From Saposhnikovia divaricata (lineage: Eukaryota > Streptophyta > Magnoliopsida > Apiales > Apiaceae), in assembly GCA_036435485.1 (NCBI GenBank), contig CM071600.1, positions 49,907,546 through 49,971,545 on the forward strand: 64,000 nt of DNA. The letters are read 5' to 3'. The notes under the pieces were generated by a model, which had not been told where the DNA came from, searched no databases, and saw only the letters and a program-made list of their open reading frames with translations. A program made the position numbers and the translations under genes. Shown piece after piece: positions 1-11,043 of the stretch. Each line of letters opens with the position of its first letter. The stretch's first letter is position 1.

Positions 1-744
1 CATTTCTAATTGGATATGGTAATTTATTCAAGAAGCAAAAACCCTATCAAGACTAGTCACTTATGAACCAGACCGTTGCATCAAGTGTCAGGACATTGAT
101 AGCAAGTTTTTGTCAGTAATAAAGATCCATATTCAAGAGCTTAGTGAAGAATAAAGAAGACATGAAGATATCACAAGTTCGAGATGTGCATTCAAGTTTC
201 AAGTTGAAGACCAGAATATTTTCTAAGTACTAAATATTCTAGATAGCCAAGTAGAAGTTTCTAAGTAGAAGTTCTACTTAGAACTTCGAGATGGCTAAGT
301 AGAAATTCTCAAGTAGAAGTTCTACTTAGAGTGCAGCTTCAACATGACACATGGCATCTTCTGATTGGCAGATTTCCAAGCTTTCAAGATAAGGCAAGAA
401 TTATGTGGACATCATTGGGCCACGTACATCTTAGTCTTTGAAGACTACAGGACATAGATTACATGTAGTATAAATAGAAGTACTTGTGTAATGTTTTAGT
501 TAGTGAGCAATTCTTGAGAAAAACACAAGAGAAAGAGAGAGAGTGCATTTACAGAGCTTAGTATCATTCACTTCTCTCTGAACTTCTGTTATACTTTGTA
601 ATGAATGTTGTAGCAACCCTTTCAAGTTATATATAAGACATATATTCCTTGAATCTGTGTGTTCATTTATTGCATCGTATTTATTGCTTCTCATATTCGA
701 AAAGTTGTATTCACCCCCCCTCTACAACACATTTGGACCTAACA
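1..744 (+). mobile_element. Right end of a Copia-type LTR (solo or 3' LTR)
   Basis: The block ends in a pyrimidine-rich stretch and GGACCTAACA, very like the end of the LTRs of element E. Position 744 is followed by ordinary DNA with no primer-binding site, so this is a 3' or solo LTR. A TATAAATA box lies near 470. The upstream part carries near-perfect inverted repeats, for example 261-281 (arms CTAAGTAGAA and TTCTACTTAG around one G) and a second copy near 310-328. The left end is outside the window, so no TSD can be checked. Assignment to Copia/Sirevirus is inferred from the terminus and the palindromes. Confidence 0.55.
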
Positions 745-1400
745 CTCTTCTTATTTATTATTGTTATATTTAATGATGCAGTTGAACACTCTTGAGCTGA
801 TTAGTTATCTATCAAACTTTCTTCAAGATGACTGAACTCCTATACTCTTTTATATTCATAAACTCTCATAAAAATAAAGATTTCAAGTAAATTACTCCTA
901 TGTGAGCATTTTCCAAGAAATATAAATTATTCAAATATCGAAAATTCTTGGTGTATTTTGCTGATCTTATTCATTCAAGATAGCACCTCAATCAATCATA
1001 ACGAGCTAACATCATTTTTTCGAGTTAGCTAAAAGTGATTCTATTTGAGAGCCATCTTATATTACAACTTGTATGAGAAGCAACATACTAATCTATTGAT
1101 TCAGATTAGTATAATTCCATTTAATTCTATTGAACGGGTTCATTGAATCGAACCAAGTGGAAGATGAATGTGATTTCAACATCTTATGATGAATCTTCAG
1201 AGTGTTAGTTATTACACTGTGGTCTCAATTGTTCGGGACTACAAACGAATGTTTGGAGACATAAGCTAACCTCATTGGTTCGAGTTAGCTAACATGAGCA
1301 TATTTTGAGACTTTTATCTTTTCAAATGAACTTGTGATTTTAACTTATCAAAGGTATATTTTTCATCTGATACTGGTCAACGGGATTATTAGAGAAAAAT
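745..1400. other. Unassigned AT-rich stretch
   Basis: No coding frame, terminal repeat or family-specific motif was recognised. The phrase TTCGAGTTAGCTAA occurs twice (near 1020 and 1278), which hints at an old repeat, but no boundary can be drawn. Confidence 0.4.
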
Positions 1401-2136
1401 AATCCTGGAAATTATTTTGTTCAAGAATTTTTAAATACTTGAGCAAAGGTGACATTTGGCTCGTGTGTGGCCTTGGGTGACTTGTGCATCCATCTGCTAG
1501 AAGTAAAGTAGGTGCCATAGATCGGCTGATCACCGACTATGGGGAAAAAAAAAGTGACCTAGACCAGTGCTCCTTGAGTTCCTTCCATCTTTAATACATG
1601 AGTTTCACATATTAGAGATCATTCGAGTTCTTGAGTTGTGAGAAAGCGAGTAAGTGGGAAATTTGTTCCTAATCAAACCCTTTCCATTCTTTTATAGTTA
1701 CTTCATTAATAAATATATCATTTATAAATGGGAATTATCTGGTGCATCTTGCTACTCTAGTAGTAATCTTGCTGAGCGCTTTTGTCGCTCATGATATTAC
1801 TTGTTTATATTTTACAGTTAAGGAGGAAAATTAGGAGACCCCTCCCTCTGCAGGAAAAGGGAAATTGAAGATGTCTTAATAGTATTCACCAGACTGGGAG
1901 TTTGCTGGAATAGCTATAATGCCTTAGTATTGTGTAACAACTTTTGTTAAGGACCTTATATTATATTTTGTGTTGTAATGATGACAATGAATTTGAGGAA
2001 TAGTTTGTAATATTAATTTGGTTTAAGTTGTAATATTATGGAGTAGATTTTGTATATTATTGTATTAGGTGACAGGTGTGATGGTGAGATGGCGTGACGA
2101 CTCAAATTAGAGTATATCTGATTTGGGGGCGTTACA
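1400..2136 (+). mobile_element. Possible Gypsy LTR remnant
   Basis: The stretch ends in TTTGGGGGCGTTACA at 2136. A G-rich tract closing on GTTACA resembles the right end of chromovirus LTRs in plants. No left end or TSD was found, so a solo LTR cannot be told from a fragment. Confidence 0.3.
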
Positions 2137-2379
2137 TTTTTTGTCAGGTAATATATTTCATAAATGAATGAAATAGAAATACAATCTAAAAAGAGTTCCC
2201 TTAGATCAAGAAACGTATATCATCTAATCGAAAGGCACGCATGTTGTTAGATTAGGAGACTTGTACAATCCGAGATTCACAAACAACCAATACAGAGCAC
2301 ACACCAATCGATTAGTTAACAAGATCCACCAAAGCGCGGTCAAACTCTATTTAAGTATTACTTCTACTTCTATCAACAA

Positions 2380-2823
2380 TAAGTAAAATCAAAACAAGAA
2401 CACACACAATATTTGACGTGGAAACACCCACGGCCCGAACTTGTATTATTAATCCAATCAATAATACATCAAAAGAATAACACTTTAACGGTGTCCCAAC
2501 CCTGATACTTGAGCCAACAATGCTCAAGTATCTCCCAAACAATACTTAAGACTACATCTCTTAACCTTTCACACCTCAAACAAATACAATATGACTATAT
2601 ATATATAGCCATCCAAAACTTAGCCACCAAGACTTACCATACTTGTTCTACAAGTCTTACCATACTTGTTATACAAGTCTTCCAATTCTTGGCACCCAAT
2701 TACCCAACTTAGTGATCAAGACATACCATATATAATAATTGTCTACATATACAATTATTATCTTACCCATATATATCTTGAACCACCCAAACCCATACAA
2801 TCATATTGGGTTGAAACCCAACA
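2380..2823 (-). repeat. 3' LTR of the small TRIM-like element
   Basis: This is a direct repeat of 3343-3785 with scattered substitutions and small indels. Its right edge (minus-strand start) is TGTTGGG and touches the purine tract at 2824-2840. Confidence 0.6.
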
Positions 2824-3342
2824 ATCCTCCCCTTCAACCCAATACCCATATCGGATTGAACGGTAACCATCAAGCCATCGACGTCCATTCAGCAATGCCT
2901 CCCCTCGAACAAGAACCTCCTCCTGCTCTTCCAAACATTGAGTGTCGCTAAAATCCGTATAGTGACCCTCCAAACCACCGTTCTTTACCATGACGATGTA
3001 TCAATCTACGAAATCATGTGCATCAACCACCACGAGTGCTCTTCAACATGTTGAGTCACCCGATCCTTGCTTTCACAATCCTTCAATCTCCTGAAGAAAA
3101 TCTGTAGTATCACCTAAATAGTTCACCTGGTTGATCAAGCCACTGAAACAATTGCGATGACCTCTTCCATCTTCTTCCATCTCGAGTCCAAACACAGGAT
3201 TGATCCACGGTGCAAACCAACCGCCAAACCGCACGTAACTTTGTCTCTTCCCGCTTTACCAGTAATATCCTTGTTAGCAAATCCTTCATCATGCTCTGCC
3301 ATACCAGTTGAACCTCGAACTTTCCCTCAACCTCATCCATCA

Positions 3343-3785
3343 CGAGTAAAAGCAAAACAAGAACACACATAATATTTGACGTGGAAACACCCACGCCCCA
3401 AACATGTATTATTAATCAAATAAATAATACATCAAAATAATAGCACCTTAACGGTGTCCCAACTCTGATACTTGAGCCAACAATGCTCAAGCATCTCTTA
3501 AATAATACTTAAGACACATCTCTTAAGCTTTCACACCTCAAACAAATACAATATGACTATGTATATATAACCATCCAAAAATTAACCACCAAGACTTGCC
3601 ATACTTATCCTACAAGTCTTACCATACTTGTTATACAAGTCATCCAATTCTTGGCACCTAATTACCCAACTTAGTGATCAAGACATACCATATATAATAA
3701 TTGTCAACACATACAATTATTATTTTACCCATATATATCTTGAACCACCCAAGCCCATACAATCACATTGGGTTGAAACCCAACA
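3343..3785 (-). repeat. 5' LTR of the small TRIM-like element
   Basis: This is the second copy of the direct repeat. The inner end may reach about 3312, next to the degraded primer-binding site, but the left copy shows no match beyond 3343. Confidence 0.6.
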
Positions 3786-3942
3786 CATGTTGCCCCCCAG
3801 ATATTTAGACAATAATACCTTCAAGTCTGAAAGGATAAACCCCACAATGAAGAGCCACGCTAAAAAATCTCCCAAGAGCAAAATCCTATGAAAAAAAATT
3901 CAAGAGGGGAAAAAGAGTGCCCACAAAGAAAAGAATACATAT

Positions 3943-4412
3943 TGTTACGCCATATTTTCGGTTGCCTCTAATATCTCCCAAATTTCCAAATATGAATCTA
4001 ATAATAATTAACTTAACCCCCAAGTTAATTATTTCCTCTCTCTGAAACGAGGAAAGAATCAATACTAATCAATTAATGATAGAAAATATCTCCAAATGAT
4101 ATTCTTGAAGTCAGGAAGATATCACAACGATAAGATTAAATCAGATAAAATCAGTAATTACCCAGATTAACGAAGTTTATCACTAAAGTCTTTAAGGGAT
4201 AGACACAAATCCTTTTAACAGAACTGCGTGGGCTTGATCCTTATAAATATAAGGTACGCAGGCATCTTGAAAAAGGATCCGACACATCTAACAAGTCGAG
4301 ACACCTCTCAAGTCCAGCCCCAAACATCCAAAATCCCAAATCCCCCTATTTTCATATTTTCGTTAGTCCAGCAACCTCCAAATTTTGTTATCACCAAATT
4401 CCTCCGTTAACA
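3943..4412 (+). mobile_element. Solo LTR of a Tat-like Gypsy family (H)
   Basis: A 470-bp unit starts TGTTACGCC and ends CCGTTAACA, with a perfect 5-bp TSD CATAT at 3938-3942 and 4413-4417. It matches the LTR of element A in its promoter block (CTTGATCC, TATAAATA, GGTACG, AGGCA) and in its 3' end (AACCTCCAAA ... TTCTCC/CCTCC ... TAACA). No internal region follows, so this is a solo LTR left by LTR-LTR recombination. Confidence 0.8.
4224..4261 (+). promoter_or_regulatory. TATA box inside an inverted repeat (solo LTR H)
   Basis: TATAAATA sits in the inner stem CCTTATA (4239-4245) / TATAAGG (4248-4254). Outer arms CTGCGTG (4224-4230) and TACGCAG (4255-4261) pair except for one G-T. The same architecture with different bases is present in element A at 7633-7669. 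Confidence 0.55.
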
Positions 4413-6653
4413 CATATCATTAAACAACTTGACAACAAATGACTAGAACTTATTATTTTGTGTATCCTCATTGCCATCAATTATTGCCAAAGACTTGCCT
4501 TCTTTTTTACCAAAGATTGACTATGTACCTTGATTGCTCCATAGCTTCATTTTAAAAACAAACCTGAATCTTCTTGAGACTTCTTTGTTGGTATTAATAC
4601 CGCACGTTACCAAAACAAACCCGTCAAAAAAGGAATAAAATCAAAGAATCACTTAAGATATATAAGATTAAATATATTAAAATTATTTTAAACTTTGATA
4701 AAATAGATTCTCACTTCTATCCAAAGGGGACCCCTTTGGTTAGACATCTACCACAATAATGAATAACTAACATAACTGAATAATTAATTATAAAATAAAT
4801 CATGGAATAGGCAAGCCAAAAAAATGACACATTATTATCTCTTAAAAGTCCAAAAACTAAGCCATCAATCATGACCACCGAAAAATGGTACAAAATTTTT
4901 TTAAATGCTTTTAAAAATCAAGAATTGATATACCATTTAAACTCAATAAATTAAACACATTTAAGACTAATCAAAATACAAATCAAATCAAAATCATTAA
5001 CACAATCAATTAATTATTGATTAATCAAAAAATTTCAATAAAAAAACAAGAATCAATTAGCATTTAATAATAATAAAAACCTGAAAACATAATATCATTT
5101 AAGGATCGATTAGCATTTAATAAAAATCATTTATGACATACGAAAATTAACCTAAAAACAAGGGCAAAAACTCAGTTTCTAGTTTTTAAAAAATTAAGTG
5201 GGATCTTATCCATATTTTTTGTAATACGGTTGACGATCAAAATAGTATGGACCATTTGATCATAAAATAGATAGATGAAAATAGTTAAATCTAATATTAA
5301 AAACTTTATTTATTTGATAGCATAATAATATTTAAATACTAAAATATAAATTTTAATAATTTAAACCAGGCATAGATATATTTTCTAAATTGAATAGAAT
5401 TTTCAATGTAAATATTGTAACTTTACTTTCTCTTACATTTCCGGGAAGTTTCGGTTGGATAATAACTGTTAAACCGTTACTAAATTAAAGATGATTTTTT
5501 GAGTTTTATGTGGGCTGTAAAATTGTCTGAATCTAATTTTTGGAACTCAAAATAGAATAAAATAGTAAAATTGATCATTTGAAGTCAAATAAATAAAAAA
5601 ATTATTTATTTATACTCATTTTGGTTATTTTTCTCTAAGTTTTCAAATTTAAGAATTACTTAGTTTTTTCAATGAAATAATAAAATTTATTTAACAAAAA
5701 ACAATTTTAATATATATAAATATAAATATTAAAAGCAATATGTTTGTTATTATAATTATAAATATTTAAAAAAAAACACCCATGCATTGTACGAGTTATA
5801 AGTTAGTATATATAATATAGACTTATGCAGCTATTTAATAAAATTTTTTAAAAAAAGTTAAAAGAAAAGGTGACAAAGTTGTTGATTAAACTATTAAATT
5901 CACTTGTACACATTTATATGTTCATAATAGTATAAGAAAATTAAATAGCTACCTCATATTTTTACCCATACTTTAATTTTAAGCACTAAGTAAAAAAGAG
6001 AGCAATTTTTTACATTACAAATTTACAAAAGTATTAATCTTTACAATTTTTCTATAATTTTGTGAGTTTTTACACTAATTTTTTTAAAAAGAAATTTTGA
6101 CTAGTTAATTTCGATTATTGACCGAATCAGTCATTATTGATTGATTTTACCGATGATTTACCGATTTTATAAAAACATTTTTTGGTCCAATTATAGGAAA
6201 ATCAATTTGATTAATTCTTGAACAACAATTAATTAGCAATTAATCCTAACTAATCGCTGGTTTTTAGCATACTGCATGTTCGCCTTAAATGTAGATTATA
6301 TGCAATGTTCATCAAAATATTCCTATTAAATGTAGATTCGAGGAATTATTTCTGGATGGAAAATCCTAGAATTTTCAAATTCGAGATCAAAATGTTTAAA
6401 TGTCATGTGACATATTTTGAATGGTAACAATTTAATTACATGCAATGGATTTACGAGCATTCATACTATCAAATAATAAAAATATTTCATATTATTAGAT
6501 TAGCAACGTCATATCATTTTATAATAATTTTTTGTATCCAATTTAATTTTTGTAATATTTTTCTTTAAAAATTATTCGATTAGTGGATTGCTCTGTAGTC
6601 TGTACGATACTAGTTTCTATTTTAATTAATTTGCATGGCACAAATCACATGCA
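4413..6653. other. AT-rich non-coding DNA, possible old Helitron end
   Basis: No coding frame or LTR is recognisable over about 2.2 kb of AT-rich sequence. At 5779-5806 a degenerate hairpin (CATGCATTGTACG) followed by GTTATAAGTTAG resembles the 3' end of the Helitron at 24230-24570 in plus orientation, with TTAG in place of CTAG. No 5' end was found. Confidence 0.35.
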
Positions 6654-6947
6654 ATTTTTTTTTTTTGACAAACCGAGTTGGGAAAACCAACCCGGATAAA
6701 TGATCAGGGGAATCAAACACCCAGTTAAGCGGCAGAATCTTCAGAAGAACTTGTTTAGAAACCCAATGAGCAGCAACATTGCAATGACGAGGCAAAAAGG
6801 AGAGATTTATATGTACAACAGTCACCATTATCTTGATATCTTCAATAAGAATCACAAAATTCCATGGCGGTGTAGCATCACTTGAACACAGATTGACAGC
6901 CATTTTACAGTCTGACTTAATGATAGCATTCAAAAAAGGTTGCTACT
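6654..6947 (-). pseudogene. LINE fragment: C-terminal RNase H-like domain and poly(A)
   Basis: A minus-strand frame carries the signature of the plant LINE RNase H-like (RVT_3) domain, including SDCKMAV and the later block RHCNVAAHW, then runs into a lysine run encoded by the poly(A). It is the direct continuation of the frame interrupted at 13021. The piece ends at element A's left border. Confidence 0.65.
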
Positions 6948-7844
6948 TGTTATGCCCAAATCTTGGCATAAGCCCTAAGCAGGCTTAATGGGCTAGAATA
7001 GAGGTCCACAACTCATAATGGGCCAAGAGATGAAGATTGGGTCACTAAAACCCACCACCAGGAGTCAGTCCAATATACTATCAAGCACAATGTGGAAGTT
7101 TGCGACCCCAAGCTGTGGGTCGAGTTCGCCGGCAAAGTCCCTAGTATGGGATAGCATCTATCATGCACGTCTCTCTACAAGGTCCAGCGTGGCCTGGAGG
7201 TCCAGCGAGGCCTAGAATACTCTCTCTGCAAGGTCCAGCGTGGCCTAGAGGTCCAGCGAGGCCTAGAATACAGCCTACAAGGTCCAGCGAGGCCTAGAGG
7301 TCCAGCGTGGCCTAGAGCATATTTATTATGAAGGCTTACGGCCAGGCCCAGCGAGGTCGCGTGAGTATAATTATCTCCGTACAGTGTGGACCACCTCGCA
7401 TGACTAGCCCAGCGAGGCCGCATGCGAGGCCATGCAGCTTCTCCATTCGCCTCGTCAGCGAGGCCAGTTGATTTAAGCATCATGCTAGCCATAGGCAACC
7501 TTTAATGGGCCATGGGTCATGAGCAGAATAAATGGGTAAAATATATCAACCCAAGAAGACGTCTAGCGGATTTGGGCCAAGTCGAGCCCATAGAAACCCT
7601 AGCCCGTCTAGGTAACTTCTTCTCCAAGAGAACTACGTATGACTTGATCCCTATAAATAGGGTACGTAGGCACCTTGTTATGGATGATTGACAGCTCACC
7701 CCTGGAATATCAACAAACAAGATCATCCATAATAATCACCAATCTCCTTCTGTGTTCTTCGTGTTCTTAGCAAAATATCCGTATTTTGCTCTGTGATTCC
7801 AGCAAACCTCCAAAATATTGTTATACAATATTCTCCCTATAACA
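6948..7844 (+). repeat. 5' LTR of element A
   Basis: 897 bp, TGTTATGCCC to CCCTATAACA. It is about 50 bp longer than the 3' LTR because a unit built on GGTCCAGCGTGGCCT / GGTCCAGCGAGGCCT (about 7170-7315) is present in one more copy. TATAAATA lies at 7652-7659. Confidence 0.8.
7633..7669 (+). promoter_or_regulatory. TATA box inside an inverted repeat (element A LTR)
   Basis: Outer arms CTACGTA (7633-7639) and TACGTAG (7663-7669) enclose a 9-nt bulge and the inner stem CCCTA (7649-7653) / TAGGG (7658-7662), with TAAA as loop. The TATA box spans the inner stem and loop. The 3' LTR has the same structure. Confidence 0.6.
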
Positions 7845-7846
7845 TT

Positions 7847-7864
7847 TGGCGCTAGAAGGAGGGG
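7847..7864 (+). promoter_or_regulatory. Primer-binding site of element A
   Basis: TGGCGCTAGAAGGAGGGG begins two bases after the 5' LTR, where a tRNA primer site is expected. I could not assign the matching tRNA. Confidence 0.5.
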
Positions 7865-7886
7865 TAGTCATCATATTGGGAGAAGG

Positions 7887-8960
7887 ATGACTAAATCGAA
7901 CAAGAAGAACGGAGGGAACACCAACGGGGAGACCCCGGGTCTCACAAAACACCCAGGAGCGAGGCGAAGATAGGGGCCGAGGTCCGGAATGCCCCCATCT
8001 CTTCGTAGAGAGCGTGAGTGGTCTTATCGTCACGAAGACAGAACCCCCTCTCTTCGTAGAGAGCGTGAGCGGTCCCATCACCGCGATGAACGACCCCCCT
8101 CTCCACGTCAAGATCGTGGGCGGTCCAATAAGTACGAACCCAAACCCCGGAATCGCAAAAAAGGAAGATCGCAAGGAGGATCAAAAGGAGTCAAGCGCTC
8201 CCAAAAAGACTCAATCCCATCATGGTAGCACTGGAGAGGGACAGAAAAAAAGGGTTGAGGATAAGAAGATCAAGATTGGGAACTTTAACCTCGAGGAGCT
8301 GAAGAAGGCCTTTAATAAAATACTACTAAGATAAAGGAGGAATCTCAGCGTGAGGCTGCCTCATCTAAGGGGAGGTCAGTAAGTGTCTTTGATCTCATTG
8401 GAAAGAAGTTAATTGAGAATGATCTACACTTCAAGCTCGAGAAGCTCACTATTGATAAGAAGGATTAACGACCCCATGGTAGAGGCTAAGGCAAGGGTCA
8501 AGGTTCTAAGAGACCCACTTCTCCTTGTCGAGATAGTGAGCGGTCCCATTGTCGTCACGGCGGACCCCCTTCTCCTCGTCCAGATTGTGAGCGGTCCCAT
8601 TGTCGTCACGACAGACCCCCATCTCCTCGTTGAGATCAGGAGACCCCCTATATGATGTAGCTAACGAGGCTCCCTCTTATGTGACCACTGAGTCCCCTAT
8701 ATGATGTGGCTATCGAGATCAAATAGATGCCTCTTTGTGAGATTCCCCTTCGTGGGATGCCTCTACATGAGATGCTTCTTGGTGAAATACCTCTACGTCG
8801 AGGAGAGGGGGGACGCCCCCAATCCTTGGGGAGAGGGGGGACGCCCCCGATCCTTGGCGGCAATGAGGAGGTCCTCGACTACCTCAGTACACCAGGAAGG
8901 GCATCTATCAAACAAGCCCTCTGCTTGGTATGGACTTCACTAATATCAGCATACATTGCC
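7887..8960 (+). pseudogene. Element A gag remnant, arginine-rich repeats
   Basis: A frame opens with ATG at 7887 shortly after the primer site but stops within about 30 codons. The region then shows repeated units of about 50 bp at 7990-8130 and again at 8510-8640, each built on a phrase like GAGAGCGTGAGCGGTC. In one frame they encode repeated Arg-Glu-Arg and Ser-His/Asp-Arg steps. No zinc knuckle or capsid-like domain was recognised. It is interpreted as what remains of a Tat-type gag from its position alone. Confidence 0.4.
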
Positions 8961-9164
8961 CTAATTTGAAGGAAAACTCATAGCGGGGTCACATCAAATT
9001 CACTTCATTACAAATGGTGTCAACTCCAAATAATACAAGATGATTGCTGAAACACTTTGATTCCTCATCATATCAATAATGATAATGAGGACTCGGGGGG
9101 TAGTGCCATTACGTAAACATCTCTTTTAGTGGGACATTTGAAGAATTGCAAGACAAAGCTAACA

Positions 9165-9284
9165 CCTAGCGTTGCGAGATCGCACTTAGCATTGCGAGAT
9201 CGCACCTAGCGTTGCGAGATCGCACCTAGCGTTGCGAGGTCGCACTTAGCGTTGCGAGGCCGCACCTAGCGTTGCGAGGCCGCA
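9165..9284 (+). repeat. 20-bp tandem array in element A
   Basis: Six consecutive 20-bp units of the form CTAGCGTTGCGAGATCGCAC with few substitutions. There is no spacer diversity, so this is a plain tandem repeat. The core GCGAGG recurs across element A. Confidence 0.8.
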
Positions 9285-9579
9285 AACTCAACATCTTGCG
9301 ATGCGAAGCCTCTCGGCCCAGAGGCGCAATCAGGATCATTTGAAGACTCCATCAGGTATCCTAAAACACTTGGAAAAAATTTAACAGATATGGAGAGACG
9401 TTATGGAGGAATCTATACATGCTAAAATCATGCAACATGAGTCCCTTGTGCAAGTAGATGCGAGGCCTAAAGTACATTGCAAAATTATAAATATCAAATA
9501 AAGGAACATTTGGGCTCGCCACCTCTACTTTTTAAGCTTAAGGAAGGAGAGATCCTTATTTTGTATCCAGCTGAGAGCA

Positions 9580-10430
9580 TGCAGTAAGTGCAGTGTTAGT
9601 TCGCGAGGAGGAAAGGGGTCAATACCATGTTTATTATGTTAGTAAAAGGATGCTAGATGTTGAGACTCACTACAACAACATGGAGAAGCTCATTTATGCC
9701 TTGGTTTTGGCCTCGCGGAGGTTGGGGCCATACTTTTAGGCTCATAAAATTGAGGTTCGCAAAGCCTAAGGCAAGTGATGCATAAGCCTGAGACCTCGAA
9801 AAGACTTCTAGCGCGGACAGTGGAACTAGGCTAATTTGACATCGAGTACAAGCCTCAAGGTGTTTTGAAAGGACAAGCTTTAACAGATTTTATCTTAGAA
9901 TTCCCTCCACAATCTGAAGGAGATGCTTGGGCTCTCATTGCGACCCTCATGCCAACCGAGCCCGAAGCCAGCCAACAGAATTCAGCCTCGTGGTGGGAGC
10001 TCTATGTTGATGGAGCATCTAACAAGGAAGGAGCTGAAGCCGGAGTCGAGCTCGTTACACCTAAGGGTCGCATGTTAAGAAACGAAGTCCACTTCTCATT
10101 CAAAGCCTCAAACAATGTAGCCGAGTATGAGGCCCTAATCAATTGCCTTAAGCTCGCAATTACAATGAAGTTGGAGAATCTCAATGCTTATAATGATTCT
10201 ATGTGGTCACAAGTCATATTGGATGTGGGTGGCAGGCTAGGGGCCTCAAATCGAGCTCTATCTGCGATGTGTGTAGAGACTTATGAAGTCATCCAAGCAA
10301 GTGAAAGTGAAATTTATCAGAAGGACAAAAAATCAAGGAACGGATGCTCTAGCAAAGTTGGGATCGCACCGAGAGGCCACCTTACTTGGGGTTATTCCAT
10401 TGGAAATCCAGACTAAGCCTAGTGTTCTTG
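9580..10430 (+). pseudogene. Element A: RT C-terminus and RNase H remnant
   Basis: Around 9585-9790 a frame resembles the end of the Tat-type RT (YYVSKRMLD, then NNMEKLIYAL) with a TAG stop near 9738 where a Gln is usual. From 9865 an RNase H domain follows, with VDGASN (first Asp), AEYEAL (Glu) and NDSMW (Asp) in the right order. A frameshift near 10290 moves the end of the domain to another frame. The RT palm is missing upstream. Not expected to be functional. Confidence 0.65.
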
Positions 10431-10499
10431 AAAATTTTGTCATGGAGGTAGCGAGCCAGGGGCCAACATGGATGACCCCTATATGGGAGTATGTGAAGA

Positions 10500-11043
10500 A
10501 TGGGTACTCTACCCCAAGAAAAGAAGGAACCAAGGAAGATAAAGTACCAGGCGGCTCGCTATGTAATTTATGATGAAATTCTATATCGAAGAGGGTTCAA
10601 CACACCACTCTTGAGGTGTGTAGATGGTGAGGAGTGCAACTACATCCTAAGGGAGGTCCACGAAGGCATATGTGGCAATCACTCGGGGGGTAGTTCTCTA
10701 GCCCAAAAGATTCTTCACCAAGGGTATTTTTGCCTACATTGAAAAAAGATGCTTTTGAGTTTGCTAGGAGGTGTGACAAGTGCCAAAGGAATGCCAATTT
10801 CAGTAATGCCCTATTTGCTCATCTAACTTCTCTCATGAGCCTGTGCCATTTGCCAAGTGGGGTATTGATATTATTGGGGAGCTCCCCAAAGATAATGGAG
10901 GAGTCAAGTATGCAGTGATGGCTGTGGATTATTTCACTAACTGGGCTGAGGCTGAGCCTCTCGCAACGATCACGGCAAAAAAAAAATATACATGCATAGA
11001 GGAGTCTTTCTTATTACATCAGCGAGGAGGCCTCTCCACATAG
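10500..11043 (+). pseudogene. Element A integrase fragment
   Basis: Overlapping frames give the zinc-binding end of a Gypsy integrase (HEGICGNHSG, CDKCQRNA) and the start of the catalytic core (KWGIDIIGELP, with the first catalytic Asp, then AVDYFTNW). The sequence leaves the integrase at about 11040, before the second Asp and the Glu would appear. At least two frameshifts are present. Confidence 0.65.

Larger units (their letters stand above)
2380..3785 (-). mobile_element. Small non-autonomous (TRIM-like) LTR element
   Basis: Two direct repeats of about 444 bp (2380-2823 and 3343-3785) flank about 520 bp with no coding capacity. Read on the minus strand, each repeat begins TGTTGGGTTTCAACCCAA. 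A purine tract (GGGTTGAAGGGGAGGAT, complement of 2824-2840) adjoins the left copy, as a polypurine tract should adjoin a 3' LTR. Beyond the right copy, 3295-3308 reads on the minus strand as TGGTAT then CAGAG with two extra bases between, a degraded initiator-Met primer site. The layout fits a TRIM-like derivative of a Copia element. The outer edge near 2380 is fuzzy and no TSD was seen. Confidence 0.6.

Noticed and set aside
8648..8863. Arg/Gly-rich minus-strand frame in element A
   Set aside because: It arises from the short repeats in the gag remnant and is not supported by any family.
9165..9284. Regular 20-bp repeats resembling a CRISPR array
   Set aside because: Units are contiguous with no unique spacers, and the context is a plant retrotransposon.
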